Shown: positions 52,858-63,292 of the stretch, piece by piece
Layout: every line of letters starts with the position of its first letter
How positions within the stretch are numbered: the stretch's first letter is position 1
DNA from: Porphyra umbilicalis
Taxonomy: Eukaryota; Rhodophyta; Bangiophyceae; Bangiales; Bangiaceae
Assembly (NCBI GenBank): GCA_002049455.2
Contig: KV918825.1
Location: 186,001 to 250,000, forward strand
Direction: 5' to 3'
DNA: 64,000 bases
Notes under the pieces: generated by a model
Seen by the model: the letters and a program-made list of their open reading frames with translations, nothing else
The model's database searches: none
What the model was told of the DNA's origin: nothing
Made by a program: the position numbers and the translations under genes

Positions 52858-54058
52858 CTATCCTTCCTCGTGCTCGCCCTCTTCTTCTCCCTCGTCGTTC
52901 TCACCACCTCCCGCGCCTACATACGCTGCGGCTTGACGAAGCCACTCCCAATAAACGCTCTCAAACTGGCTAGCACACTGAGCCGTAGTCAACGATGCCA
53001 AGCCCTTATCTACAATCAAACCAACGTACTTGCCCATGCGCTCCCCATTGGGCATCACGACACCAGCGAGCCGGTCTCGTGCCGATTCTGCCGCAATCCA
53101 CTGCTTCAGGATGGCTAAGACGCCCTCCACTGGGGCAAAATCCAGTGAGTAAGGAGAATGCCGCAGCACCAGGATACTGTACTGACGGGCCAGGTCGTCG
53201 GCCTCATCGGAGTGGATTGCGGCATTGTCGATGAGGATGACGGAGCGGGAATTTTGCGCCTCCCATTCCTCGGTAGGTAGGTCCGGATTCCAATTTCGTG
53301 GATGGCGCCAGGGCGTGAATGAACAGCGCAGAGTCGCGAGCCGTGTAGGACGGAGGTACAGCGCACGTCATCGTCCCAACGACGCCGTCGATGCTTTCGG
53401 CTGCCATCACAGAGAAGCGAGAGCTCTTGCGGGGGTCTCAAATCATGACCTCATCTCTCACACCGCGCAGCGCCCAGCCGTACCGACGATAGTGTTTGGA
53501 ACCGTTCTCGTGCAGCTCGTCCATGCTGAAGATGCACTTAATGGGTACGCGGCGTATCTCTGTCGCGAACCCTTGTCGGCGATGTGCCCAGCGCTGGCGG
53601 AAGTGCGTGATGATGCGCTTGTGGGTGTATCTGACGGCGCGCAGCACGAGCGACACGGTGGAGGCCGAGTGCGGCAGCCCCTCCCAGCCTGTAAGCTCCG
53701 AGAGTTGCCGCAAGGTCTCTGAGATCTCACCCACGAAGGCCTCCGGGAATTCTACAATCAGCGACGACACCGCGACAAGCAAGGTGGGGTTGAAAACGGC
53801 GTTTTCGTAATCTCGTTGACCTAGGGCGTAATCCCGAAACAAAGCACCTGTCCTACGAAACACCCGAAACCACCGCCCTGCAGTGACCACACTCACTCCA
53901 TTTAGCTCTGCCGCCTCTGCCCAGGTCATCCTGCCACCGACAAGCCAGGATATGACCAGCACACGGCGGTCCTCTACAAACTTCATGTGGACGGCAACCA
54001 ATCCCGACGGCTGCACAGTCCACACTGCCACCGTCATGACTTCCAAATCAAGAATCAC
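52858..54058 (-). pseudogene. Tc1/mariner-IS630 (DDE_3) transposase, broken
   Basis: From 54058: a helix-turn-helix region (residues 44-70, MTWAEAAELNGVSVVTAGRW), then a second helical block to about 150, and the first catalytic Asp in KCIFSMDELHENG (codon 53519-53521), followed by HYRRYGWALRG. An in-frame TGA at 53438-53440 interrupts. The frame continues to about 53265, where a one-base shift occurs. In the new frame VILIDNAAIHSDEAD gives the second Asp (53227-53229) and RHSPYSLDFAPVEGVL the Glu (53125-53127). A Gly/Glu-rich acidic tail ends at 52858. The triad D, D, E is intact but the gene is not. It would move a short TA-targeting transposon; terminal repeats and TA duplication were not found. 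Confidence 0.85.
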
Positions 54059-54468
54059 AACACAACCGAGCAGGAATGCATGCGTCGATCAAAGCGCGGC
54101 GCTGCTCAGCGTCTCCCGCGGTGAGGGTGCTGACCACAACAGACCTCTGCGACTCGAAACGAGGGCGCAGTGTCCTGTGTGGCGCGAGCCGTCAGGTCAT
54201 CGGAGAGGCAACAGATGCGTTCAGTGGCGGCCGGCCGACGCCCACACACAATGGCTCACAAAAAGACAGACGGCAAACTAAAACAATGCCGGCGTCCACA
54301 CAATCTGCCATGCACGCAATACAAAGCACGGTGCATCCAGTTCGATGACAAGCCGCCCTTCAGTCGCAGGTCCATCCCGCCGCGCACATCTGTCAGCACC
54401 CCTCTGCCCCCCCTCACCCGCCTCGTCTCGCACAAAACGGACATGCGTGCTTAGAACCCGACAGATGA
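54059..54468. other. Spacer between Tc1-like gene and foldback element
   Basis: Nothing recognised. Confidence 0.45.
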
Positions 54469-55212
54469 TTGCTCTTGCTGACCTATTTTCTACCGAGGGC
54501 CTGAAAACCTGCACCGAGTACGACGAGAACTGGCCTGCCGAGCAAAAATGCGGCCGGCTCTTCATTAAAACGGTCGCTCGTCTTCATTCGTACTCTCTTT
54601 CCTGAAAAGGTAGGCATGTGCTACCTTTTCAGGTCTAACAACCTCTCTTGTGACCTGAGCGTGGAGCTTCCAGGCAAGCACTACGTGAACAGAAGAGTGG
54701 GCCAACAAAGAGATGCGTCGGCCGCTCACGGTCGGAGTCAGACGAGCGCCACGTAGACATCACGGCGGGAAGCCACTGGCCGACGCCCTGTGGAGCGATC
54801 GGTTTGAGGCCCGGTGTCACCCACCCCACACCAACCGTCTGATGGCACACCAGCTCAGTCAAGATGCTACAACAACTGTATGTAAACGTGGTCCCTGTAA
54901 ACGCGCGGCCGAATTGCCCCCCCTCCCCGTCCCTTCAGGGCAGGAATTGTCAGGAAATCCCAGACATGGACGCTGATGGTGTGGAAACCCGTGCATTTCT
55001 GCCACCGTGCCCGGTCCTGCTTACTGAAAGCGGTCTGCACCCATCCTAGAAGCATTCACCGTCGTCGTGGCGTTCACCGTCTGCACACAGTTGACTGTCG
55101 AGGCACCTTGCTGATCCCCATCTCCGCTCACAGCTGTCATCAGCGTACACTACTGCCTATGCATACCTGGACAGCCGCAATGCGCCGCACGCTTTCAAGC
55201 GTGCGCCGACGG
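54469..55212 (+). repeat. Left arm of a large inverted repeat
   Basis: About 740 bp, nearly identical in reverse complement to 56330-57062. The outer end is ttgctcttgctg(a/g)cctatt. Confidence 0.92.
54601..54633. repeat. Perfect 13-bp hairpin in the left arm
   Basis: cctgaaaaggtag, seven-base loop, ctaccttttcagg. Repeated at 56898-56930 in the right arm. Confidence 0.95.
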
Positions 55213-56329
55213 CCGATTGACCGAGAGCAGGTTCAACTGGACCTTCTTGCTTCTGCATCTTGGCTTTTTGCTTTTATTTGGCGTTCTTTTCCGCCGACCG
55301 ATATGTTTTTTGGACGAGTTTCTTCCTGTTTTGTACGGCTTGCCCTTTTACATGGCTTGTGGTGCGGGGTCTCTGTAATGGACCATTCAGGGCTTGACGA
55401 CCTTGTTTCTTTTTCCGGTCAGTCGCTTTCACGTGCCCGTAGCTCTTCTTCGAAGGATGCACGGTGTGAGAATGTGTGCGTCACACTGCCCTCAAAGAGC
55501 AACAGTGACGTTCAGGATCAGGGTCTTCCCTGTCACTGTAGGTCGATCGCAGAGGCTTGGTGCTTGTGTGCGAGGAATCACAGCCCTATTTTACGCTTGC
55601 ATTGTTGGGTCGCATGCTGTCTGTGGCGTATGTTGAACCATAAAAGGTCCACAACCACTCTCTGTACGACGGAGGGCAGACCACCAACACAGACGAGATA
55701 CGGGATGCCCCTAGATGTCACGAGTCTTGAACAATTCATCTGCTGGTATAAGGCTAGCGCATGCTGCTTCTTCGACCCCAGCAGCAGCAGGCACTCGAAG
55801 TCACCGGAGGCGCCCACATCGTTCAGAACCAAACAATACTTTATTACGGTTCTACGCGAGGCATGTTCGCCGACAAAAAGACAGGAGGGACGACACAGCA
55901 CAATAAAATACAGCTGACTCGCACACAAAGAACCCCAGCCGAGCTGATCGTCGTCGTCGTCTGTACACTCAACATTCGGCCGACCAACCAAGGAAGAGGA
56001 ACACCATAACCACTGGAAAAAGATACTGTTTCAAAACTGATCAAGAAGGAGGACAAATCTTCCCGAACTGGTCCTCCATCATCCCGCTGGCAAGGTTCTC
56101 GGACGTGACCACAACCACAGCCGCCGCCCCTCATCCTGCATCTAACGACACAGCCACGCGCGCATCGTAAATGGTCTTAATTGAGTCCACAATCGTTTCA
56201 AAGAGACTGAAGGCGCCCGCAAAAGCAATTGTGGCGACGCCTTCGGCACCGCCACGTACGACAAAAAGAAAACACAACGCGCTCTATTGTCGAATCGTGC
56301 CGGCGCTCTGTCCATCGGACGTGTTCGCA
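55213..56329. other. Spacer of the foldback element
   Basis: A plus frame stays open from 54976 to 55917 across the arm boundary. On the minus strand 55578-55991 reads more like protein (VIKYCLVLNDVGASGDFECL, SRGIPYLVCVGGLPSVV). Neither was recognised. Confidence 0.35.
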
Positions 56330-57062
56330 CGATTGAAAGCGTGCGGCGCATTGCGGCTGTCCAGGTATGCATAGGCAGTAGTGTACGCTGATGACAGCTG
56401 TGAGCGGAGATGGGGATCAGCAAGGTGCCTCGACAGTCAACTGTGTGCAGACGGTGAACGCCACGACGACGGTGAATGCTTCTAGGATGGGTGCAGACCG
56501 CTTTCAGTAAGCAGGACCGGGCACGGTGGCAGAAATGCACGGGTTTCCACACCATCAGCGTCCATGTCTGGGATTTCCTGACAATTCCTGCCCTGAAGGG
56601 ACGGGGAGGGGGGGCAATTCGGCCGCGCGTTTACAGGGACCACGTTTACATACAGTTGTTGTAGCATCTTGACTGAGCTGGTGTGCCATCAGACGGTTGG
56701 TGTGGGGTGGGTGACACCGGGCCTCAAACCGATCGCTCCACAGGGCGTCGGCCAGTGGCTTCCCGCCGTGATGTCTACGTGGCGCTCGTCTGACTCCGAC
56801 CGTGAGCGGCCGACGCATCTCTTTGTTGGCCCACTCTTCTGTTCACGTAGTGCTTGCCTGGAAGCTCCACGCTCAGGTCACAAGAGAGGTTGTTAGACCT
56901 GAAAAGGTAGCACATGCCTACCTTTTCAGGAAAGAGAGTACGAATGAAGACGAGCGACCGTTTTAATGAAGAGCCGGCCGCATTTTTGCTCGGCAGGCCG
57001 GTTCTCGTCATACTCGGTGCAGGTTTTCAGGCCCTCGGTAGAAAATAGGCCAGCAAGAGCAA
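56330..57062 (-). repeat. Right arm of the large inverted repeat
   Basis: Counterpart of 54469-55212, including the hairpin at 56898-56930. Confidence 0.92.
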
Positions 57063-57681
57063 AGTTTTGTCACAGATCACCCTCATTTGTCCGTCTTGCT
57101 CTCAGAAAAGCGGCCCAAGGGGATCAGACGAGCGCCCACAGCCCTCAAGGTTGAGATGGAGTGGTGATGGAGGCACAATACTCCTTGACGTGGGATGGAC
57201 TCAGATGTGAAAATGAATAATCGGTTCGGGATCATTTTTGTGGCTGCTCTTCTTGTTTCTCGGTATTTTTCTTTGCCGCATGGTGCGTGCGTGCTGTGTC
57301 TTTCCGTCTCTGCCCCTTATACGCACAGAGGAAGACCGCCAGCCGGCTCTGAGCCGTTGCCAGGTTTCTGGCGCTGTGTCCTGTGTGGTGATGTGTTGCG
57401 CTGCGGTGTGTGCGTGGCGTGGCATGGTGTGACTTGCCTATATGGGTTATTGACCTTCTTTTGCGGTTGAGCGCCTGTGCGCTTTGACGGGGCGGCAGAG
57501 AGCTCTTGCGAAGTGCAAGTTTTGCGTCCACCAGTCACAGGATGGTGGTGCCGAGCACGATGCTTGAAATTGCGATATGGTCACTATTGTTTGACCCTGT
57601 CGCCTGAGTCAACAGAGCCCCATGTTTACCGCTACCCCACGCCACACAAAGACGTGGTCAACTCAAGCAGGCGATTGTGTC
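57063..57681. other. No firm gene
   Basis: Probably 5' flank of the gene at 57935. No promoter motif was identified. Confidence 0.4.
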
Positions 57682-57756
57682 ATGGACTGTGACCTTTGTG
57701 TCAAGGACGGGCACATGGCCATGACGATCGAGTACAAGGCCCTCTCCGAAAAGTAA
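57682..57756 (+). CDS. Possible upstream exon of the 57935 gene
   Basis: A short frame MDCDLCVKDGHMAMTIEYKA followed by LSEK with a CX2C pair, ending beside a possible splice donor (gtaaag at 57752). The phase does not join cleanly to the next exon, so the link is weak. Confidence 0.2.
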   Translation: MDCDLCVKDGHMAMTIEYKALSEK

Positions 57757-57934
57757 AGCTGTGACGACGGTTTCAATGCAGGCCTAAAAACATGATGTGG
57801 GATACATGTTGACTTGTGCGTTTTCTGGAGCATTGTATGACTGGGACGGGCCTTCGCATTCTTCTGCAATGGGTCTCTGTGTGTGAGTGTCACGTCTGGA
57901 TTTTTGATTGTCTCGCTTGGCTTTTCTTTTCCAG

Positions 57935-58924
57935 GCCAACGAGAAGGGAAAACTTGTCTTCCGCCACAAGCGTAACTTGGTCATGTCAGCCGCCGTGATG
58001 GTGTGCCATTCTCAGTTAGTGACGGACGTGTACGTCAAGAAAGCGCAGGAGGCCGCTCAGACGCGCTTCGCGGAGAAGGAGGACGATCACCGCAAAGAGA
58101 AGGCGGCAGCAAAGGCGCTCCACACTGCACATCCCTCATTCGTAGGACGCGACGGCGCCATGGCGGGATCACGCGCCGCGGGGGCCCCCTTCAATCGGAG
58201 CTACGCGGCCACGGACATGGACAGTCTCATGGTAGTTGCCAGCCGCCAACAAGATGTCACCGCCATCACGCGCGCCAAGAACAAGGACAAGCTGCGAGCT
58301 GCTTTTGCTTACCGCAAGGTTGGGTTTTCTTTCTCAAGCGCCAAGATTTTGGCTGCGGCTGACGATGCTGGTGGCCTGCCGGCATTGCCTGACAATGAGC
58401 GCCGTCGGGGACGTGATGCTCTTTTGGGCGTTGACACGCCGCTCAAGAAAATCCGGACGGTGTTGTCTGCGCTCGGGGCAGCCCGTTCTACCTCATGGAC
58501 CTTATCGCTGGCAGCATCGCCCATGCGGCTCCGCGCGCCTGCGACGACCCAAAGCAGTCGGCTGGTGGCAAATGGCGTTGTGCACACCGTCGACACCATG
58601 ATGGCGCCGTCTGCTGCTGGACGAAGAGTAGAGGCTGCCGTTAACGAGCCAAATGTAGCCTCTTTGGTGGACGCTTTGGGTGTCTTCGGTCCGGTTAAGA
58701 AGCGGTACACCATCAAGGACGACGCCGTCAATCTGGGGCTGGAAAAGACGGTCCTCCTGGAGGAGAGTATCTCTTGGGCAGTGGTGGTTGACGCTGGCAC
58801 CCCAGTCAGTGACCTAGTCGGCATTTTCTGGGGCACCATGCAGGATGCCAAGCAGTGGACGCTTGGCCACAAGCGGTCCTTGGACATATTTTCCCGCTAC
58901 TTTCGGGAGGCCACAGCTCTATGA
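57935..58924 (+). CDS. Conserved-looking protein of unknown function, about 329 residues
   Basis: The exon begins after the acceptor-like cttttcttttccag and reads ANEKGKLVFRHKRNLVMSAA, then MVCHSQLVTDVYVKKAQEA, a charged helical stretch RFAEKEDDHRKEKAAAKAL, a middle part rich in Ala/Ser/Arg, and a C-terminal block that looks folded: FGPVKKRYTIKDDAVNLGLE, VVDAGTPVSDLVGIFWGTMQ, KRSLDIFSRYFREATAL, TGA 58922-58924. There is no stop or shift over 990 bp and GC is moderate, so this is one of the more credible intact genes here. No family recognised; an N-terminal exon is probably missing. It could be host or a transposon accessory gene next to the foldback element. Confidence 0.5.
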   Translation, partial: ANEKGKLVFRHKRNLVMSAAVMVCHSQLVTDVYVKKAQEAAQTRFAEKEDDHRKEKAAAKALHTAHPSFVGRDGAMAGSRAAGAPFNRSYAATDMDSLMVVASRQQDVTAITRAKNKDKLRAAFAYRKVGFSFSSAKILAAADDAGGLPALPDNERRRGRDALLGVDTPLKKIRTVLSALGAARSTSWTLSLAASPMRLRAPATTQSSRLVANGVVHTVDTMMAPSAAGRRVEAAVNEPNVASLVDALGVFGPVKKRYTIKDDAVNLGLEKTVLLEESISWAVVVDAGTPVSDLVGIFWGTMQDAKQWTLGHKRSLDIFSRYFREATAL

Positions 58925-59200
58925 TACGATATTTGTTAGTTTTTTTGCCTTCTTCCTTGTTCTTTCGCTATTTGCTTGTGCATAACGGTGCTGCATTGCG
59001 TACGACAGAAAATCCAGCGGATCCCTCTCGTCTTCGATTGGTCTCTCAGTCATTGTTCTCGTAAGGCAGAGGCGCCGCGCGCGCGGCGCCCACTGGTGGC
59101 CCCCTGGCAGCCCCCCCCCCTAGTTTCCAACCTGAGGTGGGTGGGGCGGCCCCTTACCCCCCACTCGGTGGTGTCGGTGGGGGTCGGAGGCTGTTTCCCA
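58925..59200. other. Intergenic spacer
   Basis: T-rich 3' flank then C-runs; no feature recognised. Confidence 0.4.
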
Positions 59201-60143
59201 ATTTCGGGCGGGCGGCGATGGGCCGGCCGGCCACCGTCCCAACGTGTATTGCTGTGCGTTCTCTTCTTGGCGGAGGCGCCGGCGGTGCTCACCCTCTCGG
59301 CGGTCAGGGACGAGGACGTGCTCACCCACGACTACCACAAGGTTATGGGGAAGACGACTGTCGTGAGGGTGTTTGGGGGGGTGCACGTGGTGTCGGTGAG
59401 CGTGTTGGCGGCGGCAGTGCTGTCGGTGCTGGTGCGGCGGGGGGTGTTGGTGCTGCTCTAGCGCCGGCGGGGGCTGTCCACCCTCCTGCTGCTGCTACTC
59501 CCCCTGCTGGGGGAGCATGGACCTTGGTTGCCCGCTTTGCGCGTCGCCGTGAGCGCGGACCTGAGGAAGGGCGGGCGGCTGCTGCTGGGGGACCGGCCGG
59601 TGCTGCTGGCGTACCGCCGGCTGTTCCCCCTGCTGGTTTTCGCCCGCTCCCCCTCATCGCAGCCGCCCCGGCGCACCACGCCCGGCCGTCGCCGGTGGAG
59701 CGGGCGGCGCGTGCCGCCGCGTCGCTCACGCGCGAGCGGCCGCTCGCGGGGGCGCTTGTCGCCCTCGAGACAGAACATGTCTCGGGGGTGACGCGTGCCG
59801 CCCCCGCCCAGCGCCTGCGCGCGTTGCTGGCCGACCTGACCGGTGCGCAATTCCACGCAATAGGGGACGTGCGCCTGTTTGGGTCGATTACTGCGGTTAT
59901 TCTGGCATCCATTTCTGTGGCCTCGTTTTCGGCAGCGGTCGCCACTGGCTCCACCGCCTGCGTCCTGACGCTCCTGCGTGGGGCCGACCCATGAGGCCCC
60001 GGGGTTCTCGGCTCTCGCTGGTGGGCGCAGCTCTCGGCCGACGCTGCGGCCGCCGCAGCGGCCGCGCGCTTCCGCCGCCGCCTGACGGAGCAGTTCGACG
60101 ACAGGGCGGCGCGGACGCCCATGCCCCCGTATCTGCGTTGGTA
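59137..60143 (+). pseudogene. Unknown, possibly membrane, protein with a premature TGA
   Basis: The frame is open from 59137 with GC-ending codons, strongest from about 59640: VERAARAAASLTRERPLAGA, LVALETEHVSGVTRAAPAQR, then a hydrophobic stretch FGSITAVILASISVASFSAA, which could span a membrane. A TGA at 59992-59994 interrupts, but the same frame stays coding-like afterwards (SRWWAQLSADAAAAAAAARF, RRRLTEQFDDRAARTPMPPY) to TAG 60141-60143. TGA may be a C-to-T change of CGA. A second frame upstream (59200-59461) is also coding-like, with LTHDYHKVMGKTTVVRVFGG and a hydrophobic segment, so the N-terminal part may involve a frameshift or intron. No family recognised. Confidence 0.4.
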
Positions 60144-60203
60144 GCTGGAAGGCCACTATAAGGGAGACCTAGCGGCGCACGCTGGTACCGAGGGAAGGTC
60201 GCT

Positions 60204-60611
60204 GCGTCGTCGGCGGTGGCCCGCGGCGGTTCCGGCGCTGCATCGGCTGCAGCGCCCGCCGCCGCGGCCAACACTTTGGCGGGTGGGGGCGCCGCGTTGT
60301 CAGCCGCCGCTCATCCCGCTGCCGCCGAGGCCCCGTCACGCCACATGTTGGGCACGGCGGCGGTGGGGGCCGACGTTTTCGCGTAGGCGGCGGCCGTCGC
60401 AGCGAAGGCGTCCACCCTCGGCGATTTCGCCGAATTGGCGGTGGCCACCGCCGCCGCCGCCGCAATTTCTGCAGTGGGGGGAGCCGAGGCGTCCACCGCC
60501 GCGCCTCCCGCCGCCGCTCGGCCCCCTACCCGCCACGTGTCGACCCCATAGCGGCGGGGCCGACCTTTCCATGTGGACGGCCGCCGTCGCGACGTCGGCT
60601 GCCTCGCCTGG
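60204..60611 (+). pseudogene. Ala-rich 65-residue-repeat gene, 5' part, split by a short-LTR element
   Basis: Units end in a basic-His motif: EAPSRHM at about 60341 and RPPTRHV at about 60535, 195 bp apart, separated by Ala-rich helices such as TLGDFAELAVATAAAAAISA. Stops at about 60384 and 60549 and a frameshift mark decay in these units. The last frame, MWTAAVATSAASPG, reaches the insertion point at 60611 and joins in phase to the sequence at 63293. Confidence 0.5.
60607..60611 (+). repeat. Target-site duplication CCTGG, left
   Basis: Identical to 63288-63292. Confidence 0.85.
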
Positions 60612-60697
60612 TGTTGGCCTATACGTTTGAACTCCTCAGGAGCATTCACACCGGTATTGTGGCCGTATCTGATTGGTACAATTTGCGAATCCCACCA
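60612..60697 (+). repeat. Short 5' LTR (86 bp)
   Basis: Starts TGTTGG, ends CCCACCA, shares cattcacaccggtattgtgg and much of the remainder with 63180-63287. Confidence 0.85.
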
Positions 60698-60711
60698 GGT
60701 TATGGGCCCAG
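60698..60711 (+). other. Primer-binding site of the TRIM-like element
   Basis: Fourteen bases identical to the start of the site in the Copia element. Confidence 0.75.
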
Positions 60712-60719
60712 AAAATTCC

Positions 60720-60775
60720 AGCTAAAGAAGGTTGACTTTGCAAAAGGTCGCAGGTTCAAATCTCACTTGAGGGCG
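60720..60775 (+). repeat. tRNA-like B-box segment
   Basis: ggtcgcaggttcaaatctcac matches a T-arm/B-box, preceded by gctaaagaaggttgac, which is only weakly A-box-like. A tRNA-derived remnant is possible; not a functional tRNA. Confidence 0.3.
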
Positions 60776-61394
60776 ACTTGAAATCGCAGGGGTCTGGGGA
60801 TTGGCTTCGTGAGTGAGACCTGGCGGCTTGGGGTCCTGTGAAGCTAGGAGGATTGTTGGCCCGTCGTTCCACAAAAATCCTAGCACTCCGGCGGGATCAA
60901 CAGTGCCCTCGACATACCACATGTGCCTCTTTTGCGATGCAACGCTCTCGATTTGGGACAGGCGCTCTCGAAAATCCCTCAAACGTGACCGATCCACGAT
61001 TCCAGGAGACGCCCAGCGGTCCCGGGGGATCCTTTCGTGAGGGACTTGAGATTTCTGAAACAAACTTTGTGGGACAGCCGACGCCGCGCCCAACCTCGGC
61101 GTTCGTGGCAGGACCATTGCAGACACGGTCCCAGAATGTCGCCCGCGTTCGCACGTGGTGGGCACTATCGCGCAGGACGGAAAATTGTTGCGTCAATAGT
61201 TTCCACGGCTCCGCGCCCTCATTGGCGCGAGGGTCTAGGAGGCACTGCCCACTTTGTCGGTGATCTAGTGGACCAATGAGAGAGCGCCAGAGCGTCTCTA
61301 TTGAAAAAGGGCCCTTCAATATATTCCCCACTTGTCACCGGCTCACGGACTGCGTGGAGGCAGGTCACGACTCACGCGGGTTGGTGCCGTTGGA
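60776..61394. other. Internal region of the TRIM-like element, no gene
   Basis: Balanced DNA without a recognised coding frame. Confidence 0.5.
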
Positions 61395-61965
61395 ATCCTT
61401 CCCTTTTTTCGGTAATGAGCTCATCAGACGAGGGCTGCCCTGACACACTAGGCTGCACATGACACCAATGAACCCTCCATCGCTCTTTCTGGCCCCCTTG
61501 TATCGTGGAGCCGGGCCCATCCGCAAATATGGCTTGTCTCCCACTGGCGAGCGTGCCAAGGGTCACACGTCCCGTTCGAATGTTCAGAGCACGGAGGCGG
61601 GCCCGTCGGCCAATTTTGGCTGACGGCCGAGTGCGAGGTGGACAGAGACCAGATGATCTCGTCCTGTGCGGTCTCTTGGGACGATGGCAAGTCCATTGCG
61701 ACATCATCGGGAATCGCAGCATATCATGATCCTGGTCTGATCCCTGAACAATGGCCCGACGGTCGCGATCATGGGACCGTTCTTGGTCGCTCAATATTGC
61801 ATTAGAAAAATTGTGACGAGCCGGGCGCCGTTGTCGACCGGACGACGGTGTCGCCGATCCAGTCGACGTCGCCACCGCGATCCGCTACCCCCCCTCCCCC
61901 CCCCGCCCCCCTCCCCCCCACCGCCGCCACCACTATCCGCGCCCCCCCCCCTCCCCCCCACTCCG
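61395..61965 (+). repeat. Left arm of inverted repeat with C-tracts
   Basis: Matches 62525-63095 in reverse complement: near-exact around ttagaaaaattgtgacgagc (61802) and the catatcatgatcctggtctg block (61720), more diverged outward. Its inner end is C-runs of 7-12. Confidence 0.85.
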
Positions 61966-62524
61966 CCCACCGCCGCCATCGCGATGCGCGCCCCCCCCCC
62001 ACACCGCCGCTTTCGAGGCCGCCGCCGGCGCCGTGGCCGCCCCATTCTTTATGCGTTTGCCACCGCTGTTGCTGCTCTTGTCTGGCGTCCTCGCTCTTGT
62101 GCTCGATCTTTTTTGTCCTCTGGCTTGTTCACCTGGCTGTTGTTATGTCGCCTGAAGACGTAAATTACTCTCGCTGTTGTTTTTTTGTTAGCCACCTCGT
62201 CTTGGAGATTTTGCCATAGGACTCAAAGCGAAGTCCCGTCAATTTAGTGCACCGCATCTTTGTCGACAACGTTGCTCCTGGACCGTTCCAAAATGCACAT
62301 GACATATTCGCTGACAGCGAGAGGGGGATGCGCCTTCGGACAAGTAAGGAGACCCCACAAGAAAAAACGCGAGCCCATTTAATCCTGAGACAACAACACA
62401 GCAAACGAAAGGCGAGAGAGAACACCGACAAGGCAGCCACAGCGTTGATCGGCACCAAAAGCCGATATCGGCGAAGCGGCGCAGGCTGCGGACCGGGCGA
62501 CTGCGGTTTGGGGGGGGGGGGGGG
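61966..62524. other. Loop of the inverted repeat
   Basis: About 560 bp without a recognised gene; starts and ends in C- and G-rich tracts. Confidence 0.5.
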
Positions 62525-63095
62525 GAAGGGGGGGGGGGGGGGGGGGCGCGGATAGTGGTGGCGGCGGTGGGGGGGAGGGGGGCGGGGGGGGGAGGGGGGG
62601 GTAGCGGATCGCGGTGGCGACGTCGACTGGATCGGCGACACCGTCGTCCGGTCGACAACGGCGCCCGGCTCGTCACAATTTTTCTAATGCAATATTGAGC
62701 GACCAAGAACGGTCCCATGATCGCGACCGTCGGGCCATTGTTCAGGGATCAGACCAGGATCATGATATGCTGCGATTCCCGATGATTTCGCAATGGACTT
62801 GCCATCGTCCCAAAATAGCGCGCCGGACGAGATCATCTGGTCTCTGTCCACCTCGCACTGGGTCGTCAGCCAAATTGGCTGCTGGGCCCGCCACCGCGAT
62901 CATAAATTCCAATGGGGCAAGTGACCCTGGCACGCCCACCAATGGAAGACCAGCCAGAATGGCCGAAGGGCCCGGCTCCACGTTGTGGGGGGCCAGAAAG
63001 AGCGATGGAGGGCTCATTGGTGTCATGTTCTGCCTTGTGTGTCTGAAGACCCGAAGTCTTTCAGCAGAAAAGCGCCTTTGAGACATGTTCGTTGA
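62525..63095 (-). repeat. Right arm of inverted repeat with G-tracts
   Basis: 62508-62605 is almost pure G-runs (up to about 20), the complement of the C-tracts in the left arm. Confidence 0.85.
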
Positions 63096-63179
63096 CACGT
63101 CACTGGCTCTCAGCCACGTTTTTGGGAAACGAGGAACATATGGAGGGCACTATTGATCTGGGCTTAGTGCCAGGTTTTT

Positions 63180-63287
63180 TGTGGAACGACTCTACGTTTG
63201 AACTTCGCAGGACCATTCACACCGGTATTGTGGCTGTACACCGGTAATGTGGCTGTAGCTGATTGCTACAATTTTCGAATCCCAACA
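63180..63287 (+). repeat. Short 3' LTR (108 bp)
   Basis: Starts TGTGGAACG, ends CCCAACA. Longer than the 5' LTR because an 18-bp segment (accggtattgtggctgtac) is duplicated. Confidence 0.8.
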
Positions 63288-63292
63288 CCTGG
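63288..63292 (+). repeat. Target-site duplication CCTGG, right
   Basis: Pairs with 60607-60611. Confidence 0.85.

Larger units (their letters stand above)
54469..57062. mobile_element. Foldback (long inverted repeat) element, 2.6 kb
   Basis: Two near-identical arms of about 740 bp surround 1.1 kb of unique spacer. Each arm carries an internal perfect hairpin. No transposase frame was recognised, so it would be a non-autonomous foldback element or a DNA palindrome produced by rearrangement. Flanking duplication not identified. Confidence 0.7.
60612..63287 (+). mobile_element. TRIM/LARD-like non-autonomous LTR retroelement, 2.7 kb
   Basis: Very short LTRs (86 and 108 bp), 5-bp duplication CCTGG, and a primer-binding site ggttatgggcccag directly after the 5' LTR, the same as in the Copia element at 29538. 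No gag or pol frame is present, so it must use proteins from another element. Its right half is a long inverted repeat, possibly a nested foldback insertion. Confidence 0.8.

Noticed and set aside
61771-62163. Pro-rich frames in C-tracts
   Set aside because: Generated by C-runs in the inverted-repeat arms and duplicated in the other arm; no independent coding evidence.
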